Source: Spirochaetaceae bacterium (GTDB lineage Bacteria; Spirochaetota; Spirochaetia; SZUA-6; Fen-1364). From it: a stretch of DNA of 16,485 nucleotides. Position numbers and translations under genes: made by a program. Shown one piece after another: positions 13,010-16,485 of the stretch. Numbering within the stretch: position 1 is the first letter of the stretch; each line of letters begins with the position of its first letter. Below the pieces are notes generated by a model that worked only from the letters and a program-made list of their open reading frames with translations, was not told the DNA's origin and did not search any database. The stretch is from contig PLNO01000180.1 of the NCBI GenBank assembly GCA_003141795.1, positions 1-16,485 on the forward strand. Direction: 5' to 3'.

Positions 13010-15988
13010 ATGACGGTAAAGGGCGATCTGAAGCTCGAGATCGACGAGCAGGGCATCGAAGTCCGCATCACCATCACTCCCGACGAGAATGGCGCAGATA
13101 TCACGCCGGAAAGCGTGCAGGCCATGCTCGCGGAGAAGAAGGTGCGCTCCGGCATCGATCCCGAGGCAATGGACAAGGCTTTCCGCACGCTTTTGAGGAA
13201 AAAGACGGAGCCGGTGAGCTTCATTGCCGCCTCCGGCGTGGCCCCGCAGCCGGGGCAACCGGAAAACGTCGTCTTCGAGGCCCTCCCGGTCCCGCAACGG
13301 ATGGCGGACGTCGCCGCCTCCCTCCTTGCCTCCGCCCCTGCGCCGCAGGGGTTCCGGCTTCGCGAAGAGCGCATCAAGCGGGAAAAAAAGGTCCTGAAAA
13401 AACCAGCCCTCCCCTTCCTTCCGGCAAAGGAGCAGATCGAGGTCGTCTTCGAGAAGAGGATGGTGAGGGAGCCCGTGGAGATCGACCCCGCGGTGACGGG
13501 CACCGCTTATGTGACCGCCGGGGCCCTCGTTGCACGGATCAAGCCCGGGGCCCAGGGCAAAGAGGGGAAGAGCGTGTTCGGCAGGCTCATCCCCGCCACC
13601 CGTCCGGCGCAGGACGGTTTCCTCTTCTGCGAGGGCCTCACCCGCAACGGAGCCGAGGTCACGGCGGACGCCACCGGGTTCCTCCGCAGAGGGAGCGCCT
13701 GGAGCGACATCGTCGCCTTCCGGGACCACACGGTGAACGTCACCACCTCACCCGACGGGCTCACCTGTCTTCTCTCCTTCGCTCCCGGCGATGCCGCGGC
13801 ACCCTCCCCCGAAACTGACGACATTCTCACCCGGGCTGCCGCCCTGGGTTTCACCGCCGCCTCCCTCCTCCCCGCTGAAGACATCACGGCGATGCTCCGC
13901 GAAGCCGTCGCCCGATCGCGCGCGATCTCTGGCGTACCGATCACCCCCATCGTGAACGGCGTCGCCCTCGTCAGCGTTTCGCCGGACAAGTTGAAGGCGG
14001 TGCTCTACCTCCGCAAGGGGCGGGGCGGCGGCACGCCCCTCACCACCGCCGCGGCGAGCGAGGCCATCCGCAGCAGCAGGGTCAAGGGTTTCAACGTGGA
14101 GAAGGTGAAGGCCGACCTTCGCGCATTTTTCACGGGGAAGACCGCGGAGTTCGCCGACTACGTGCTCGTCGCGGGCCGCGCCGCCATGCCGGGGACCGAG
14201 CCGAAGATCGAATGGCGCGCCCTCTTCTTGCCCGCCCCCGAGGCCGACGCCATCATGGCCGTGGCCAATGCTAATGCGGAGGGCTTGAAGTCACTCGCAT
14301 CCCTCGCGGCTTTTCCTCTTTCTAAGGTGGAAGCCGTTGCGCGCGTGAAACCCGACGCTGAAGTGGTGAAGATCACCACCCCGACGGGCGGTATGTCCGG
14401 CATCGACGTATTCGGCGCCTCGCTGCCGCCCGGCAGGGGAGGGGGGCCCGAGATACGCCTCTTCGAAGGCCTTGCCATGCGCAAAGACACCGTGGTGGCC
14501 ATTGCGTCGGGCATTCTCGAAAAGGGAAGCGACGGCACAGCCATCCTCCTGCGGGTCAGGCCGCACAAGGATGCGGAGATGCGCGTCCTGCTCTCTTCCG
14601 ACCGCATGAAGGCCACGCTTTCCTTCTCACCGGCAGAGGGGGACGGGACGAGGATCCCCGCGGAGGAAGCGCGGGACCGCGTCCGTCAGGCGGGGGTCCA
14701 GCGCGGAATCAACCAGGAGCGGCTCGCCGGGGCCCTGGAGAGCGTTGCGCGGGCCGAGCCCCTCGTGGATTACCTCTTTGCAGAGGGCAGGCCCGCCCAG
14801 TTGGATACCCAGAACAGGATAGTCTTCAATGTGAAGCTCGCCACCGGCAAGACGTCGTCCCTCCGAAAGGACGGGAGCGCGGACTACCGCAATCAGGACA
14901 GGATCACGCGCGTCCAGAAGGGGGAGATCATCGCGACGGTGCGTCCCCGCGACGCGGGCGCGGAGGACGGGTGGGACGTCACGGGCGCCGCGCTCGTGCT
15001 TTCCCCCGAGTCCCAGGAGACGCTTCAGGCCGGCGCGGGGGTGAAGGAGAGCGTTCAGCAGGACGGGAGCATCCTCTTCACAGCGGAGATGCAGGGCGAG
15101 CTCGTTCGGGACGGAACGGTCCTCTCCGTCATGGATTCGCATTCTGTCGCCGGGGACGTCGGCCTTTCCACGGGCAACGTCAAGTTCCCCGGCAACGTGC
15201 GGGTGGGCGGTGCGGTGCGCTCGGGCTTCACCGTCGTGGCGGAGGGGATCCTGGAGATCGCGGGGGCTGTGGAGGCGGCGCTTCTGTCCGCGGGCGGATC
15301 GATCATCGTGGGGCAGGGGATCAAGGGAGAGGGGAAGGCGATCATCCGCACGAAGAAAGAGCTCGTGAGCGCCTTTGCTGAACAGTCCGTGCTCCTGGCC
15401 ATCGGCGACGTGCACCTGCGGGGGCCCTGCGTGCGCTGCCAGGTGAAATGCAATGGCCGTCTCGTCCTGGACTCCGACAAGGGCACCCTCGTGGGCGGGG
15501 AGGTGCGCGCCAGCCGCGGAATCGAGGTGCAGAACATCGGCTCGCCCGGCGGGGCGCACACCGTCGTCTCCTTCGGCCAGGACTTCCTCGTGAAAGACCA
15601 GATCGAGCGCGAAGAGCGAGAGGTGGCCACGCTCACGAAAAAGGTGGCGGGTCTCGACACGGAGATGCTCATCCTGGAAAAACGCACCGCGGGGCTTGCC
15701 GTGGCAGGGGGGGCCGTCGCCGCCCAGTCGCAGGACGCCGCCGCACTCGCACGGGCCCGCGCGCAAAAGCTTTCGGCCATGAAGCTCATCGAGCAGCGCA
15801 AGCTGCGGCTCATCACGCTGCGCGACAAGTACGACGAGCACGTGCCGTCGGAGGTCGTGATACGGGGAACGCTGTTCCCGGGGGTCATCCTGGAGAGCCA
15901 CGGCCGCCGCTTCGAGACTCCTCTGGAAAAAAAGATGATCACACTGCGCTTCGACCCCGCGCAGGGAAAAATAGTGCAGAAGGTCTGA
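13010..15988 (+). CDS. FapA-family (DUF342) protein with expanded tandem N-terminal modules
   Basis: The 992-aa protein ends in a FapA/DUF342-type C-terminal half. A right-handed beta-helix (about 707-860) shows repeated short strands such as VAGDVGLSTGNV, FPGNVRVGGAV and LVLDSDKGTLVGGEV. A coiled-coil insertion (about 863-943) and a return to the beta region (SEVVIRGTLFPGVILESHGR, about 946-965) follow. The first 700 residues hold about four related copies of the FapA N-terminal module. FapA-type proteins are usually about 450-700 aa with one such module. Related proteins affect polar flagellar placement and FlhF localisation in some Vibrio, but many homologues are uncharacterised, so a polar or envelope scaffold role is inferred. 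There is no signal peptide or membrane segment, so it is cytosolic. No good Shine-Dalgarno precedes the ATG. The gene is followed after 15 nt by lgt. Confidence 0.85.
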   Translation: MTVKGDLKLEIDEQGIEVRITITPDENGADITPESVQAMLAEKKVRSGIDPEAMDKAFRTLLRKKTEPVSFIAASGVAPQPGQPENVVFEALPVPQRMADVAASLLASAPAPQGFRLREERIKREKKVLKKPALPFLPAKEQIEVVFEKRMVREPVEIDPAVTGTAYVTAGALVARIKPGAQGKEGKSVFGRLIPATRPAQDGFLFCEGLTRNGAEVTADATGFLRRGSAWSDIVAFRDHTVNVTTSPDGLTCLLSFAPGDAAAPSPETDDILTRAAALGFTAASLLPAEDITAMLREAVARSRAISGVPITPIVNGVALVSVSPDKLKAVLYLRKGRGGGTPLTTAAASEAIRSSRVKGFNVEKVKADLRAFFTGKTAEFADYVLVAGRAAMPGTEPKIEWRALFLPAPEADAIMAVANANAEGLKSLASLAAFPLSKVEAVARVKPDAEVVKITTPTGGMSGIDVFGASLPPGRGGGPEIRLFEGLAMRKDTVVAIASGILEKGSDGTAILLRVRPHKDAEMRVLLSSDRMKATLSFSPAEGDGTRIPAEEARDRVRQAGVQRGINQERLAGALESVARAEPLVDYLFAEGRPAQLDTQNRIVFNVKLATGKTSSLRKDGSADYRNQDRITRVQKGEIIATVRPRDAGAEDGWDVTGAALVLSPESQETLQAGAGVKESVQQDGSILFTAEMQGELVRDGTVLSVMDSHSVAGDVGLSTGNVKFPGNVRVGGAVRSGFTVVAEGILEIAGAVEAALLSAGGSIIVGQGIKGEGKAIIRTKKELVSAFAEQSVLLAIGDVHLRGPCVRCQVKCNGRLVLDSDKGTLVGGEVRASRGIEVQNIGSPGGAHTVVSFGQDFLVKDQIEREEREVATLTKKVAGLDTEMLILEKRTAGLAVAGGAVAAQSQDAAALARARAQKLSAMKLIEQRKLRLITLRDKYDEHVPSEVVIRGTLFPGVILESHGRRFETPLEKKMITLRFDPAQGKIVQKV
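13025..15127 (+). repeat. Tandem protein-level repeats inside the FapA-family gene
   Basis: Four units open with a similar beta-hairpin and helix: residues about 6 (DLKLEIDEQGIEVRITITP), 247 (SPDGLTCLLSF), 324 (SPDKLKAVLYL) and 529 (SSDRMKATLSF). Each is followed some 20-35 residues later by a helix pair of the type VRSGIDPEAMDKAF, LLPAEDITAMLREA, VKGFNVEKVKADLR or VQRGINQERLAGAL. Units 1, 3 and 4 also have the later part (ALVARIKPGAQGKEGKSVFG, AVARVKP with GMSGIDVFG, IIATVRP with AEDGWDVTG). Unit 2 ends after its helix pair. The copies are diverged at the DNA level, so the duplication is old. Confidence 0.7.
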
Positions 15989-15992
15989 GTCC

Positions 15993-15999
15993 AAGGAGG
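15993..15999 (+). promoter_or_regulatory. Strong ribosome binding site of lgt
   Basis: AAGGAGG ends 4 nt before the ATG at 16004 in the 15-nt gap behind the FapA-family gene. It fixes the start and suggests high, independently initiated translation. Confidence 0.75.
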
Positions 16000-16003
16000 A
16001 CCC

Positions 16004-16485
16004 ATGGTCGGATATATCATTTTCCCGTCGTGGATCAATGCTGAAATAATTCCCGGTCTCCCGGTGCGATGGTACGGCCTCATGTACCTCGTCGCCTTCG
16101 TCGTCACCTATCTGCTCTTCGTCTGGCAGCTGAAACAGAAGAAAATCACCCCGCCGAAAGACGCGGTGCTGGACATGTTCTTCTGGGCGATCATCGGCCT
16201 CCTGGTCGGCGCCCGTCTCTTCGCGGTGACGATCTACGACTCCACGGGCTACTACGCCCAGCATCCGCTGCAGATCATCCTCCCCTTCTCCCGTGTCGAC
16301 GGACGGATCAGGCTCACCGGCATCGCCGGCATGTCGTATCACGGCGGTGTCGTCGGGGTGACGGTGGCGGTCATCACGTACCTGAAGGTGAAGAAGCTCG
16401 ACGTGCTGGAATGGGCTGACATGCTCGTCGCGGGCATCCCGCTGGGCTACACGTTCGGACGCCTGGGCAACTTCATCAACGGCGA
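16004..16485 (+). CDS. lgt: Prolipoprotein diacylglyceryl transferase, 3' end outside window
   Basis: 160 codons are visible before the window ends inside the signature GRLGNFINGE. Lgt transfers diacylglycerol from phosphatidylglycerol to the lipobox cysteine of prolipoproteins at the inner membrane. Diagnostic motifs are PVRWYGLMYLVAF (20-32), VGARLF (68-73), GMSYHGGVVGV (109-119; His113) and PLGYTFGRLGNF (146-157; Arg153, Asn156). These residues correspond to E. coli H103, R143 and N146 with a constant offset of 10. Hydrophobic segments lie at about 24-42, 57-77, 112-128 and 138-150. About 20 polar residues (about 87-106) separate the second helix from the catalytic His motif, longer than in E. 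coli. The final 100 or so residues are missing only because the window stops. It follows the FapA-family gene by 15 nt and is probably co-transcribed with it. Confidence 0.95.
   Translation, partial: MVGYIIFPSWINAEIIPGLPVRWYGLMYLVAFVVTYLLFVWQLKQKKITPPKDAVLDMFFWAIIGLLVGARLFAVTIYDSTGYYAQHPLQIILPFSRVDGRIRLTGIAGMSYHGGVVGVTVAVITYLKVKKLDVLEWADMLVAGIPLGYTFGRLGNFING

Noticed and set aside
14627..16342. 571-codon minus-strand open frame across the FapA-family gene and lgt
   Set aside because: His/Arg/Asp-rich translation with no family motifs, opposite two clearly real genes.

Overview
The window is GC-rich (clearly above 60% by eye), densely coding bacterial chromosome with 13 genes on both strands. 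Short gaps, ATGA/TTGA overlaps and recognisable -35/-10 promoters are typical of bacteria. Lgt, a periplasmic carboxy-terminal protease, a DsbD/CcdA-type exporter and a FapA-type protein suggest a diderm, lipoprotein-rich and probably motile organism. Spirochaetota is my best guess, with a Desulfobacterota-like lineage as the alternative. This rests on gene content only. No rRNA, tRNA, CRISPR array, transposase or phage gene is visible, and no gene-free stretch exceeds 300 bases.

Layout. (1) Bases 1-1935, plus strand: the 3' part of a PAS-PAS hybrid histidine kinase with a C-terminal receiver. (2) Bases 1998-5113, minus strand: an iron operon in the order fur, feoB, dtxR-feoA. It is driven by a good sigma70 promoter whose start region is covered by a perfect 23-bp palindrome, a likely Fur-type operator. 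FeoB lacks the usual G4 guanine-recognition motif, and FeoA exists only as the C-terminal domain of the DtxR regulator. (3) Bases 5160-7095, minus strand: a CrtQ/CruC-like membrane glycosyltransferase followed by a PlsC-type acyltransferase. They look like a two-gene unit that glycosylates and then acylates a lipid. A consensus promoter overlapping a 17-bp perfect palindrome precedes it.

(4) Bases 7273-7958, plus strand: a 61-aa helical protein of unknown function and FxsA, whose stop overlaps that of the convergent gene. (5) Bases 7953-10862, minus strand: ctpA-type S41 protease, rsmE, and a divergent WecG/TagA/CpsF protein without the usual catalytic aspartate. The three are packed with a 1-nt gap and a 19-nt overlap behind a near-consensus promoter. 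(6) Bases 10968-12961, plus strand: an orphan four-helix membrane protein, coupled by a TTGA overlap to an unusual three-part redox protein (signal peptide, DUF1573-like Ig domain, thioredoxin-like CRSC domain, CcdA/DsbD membrane domain). (7) Bases 13010-16485, plus strand: a 992-aa FapA-family protein with about four tandem N-terminal modules, then lgt, cut by the window end.

The main themes are iron sensing and uptake, envelope lipid and lipoprotein biogenesis, periplasmic redox and proteolysis, and possibly polar or flagellar assembly. The most unusual items are the DUF1573-thioredoxin-CcdA fusion, the expanded FapA protein, and the iron operon with two regulators and a non-canonical FeoB.
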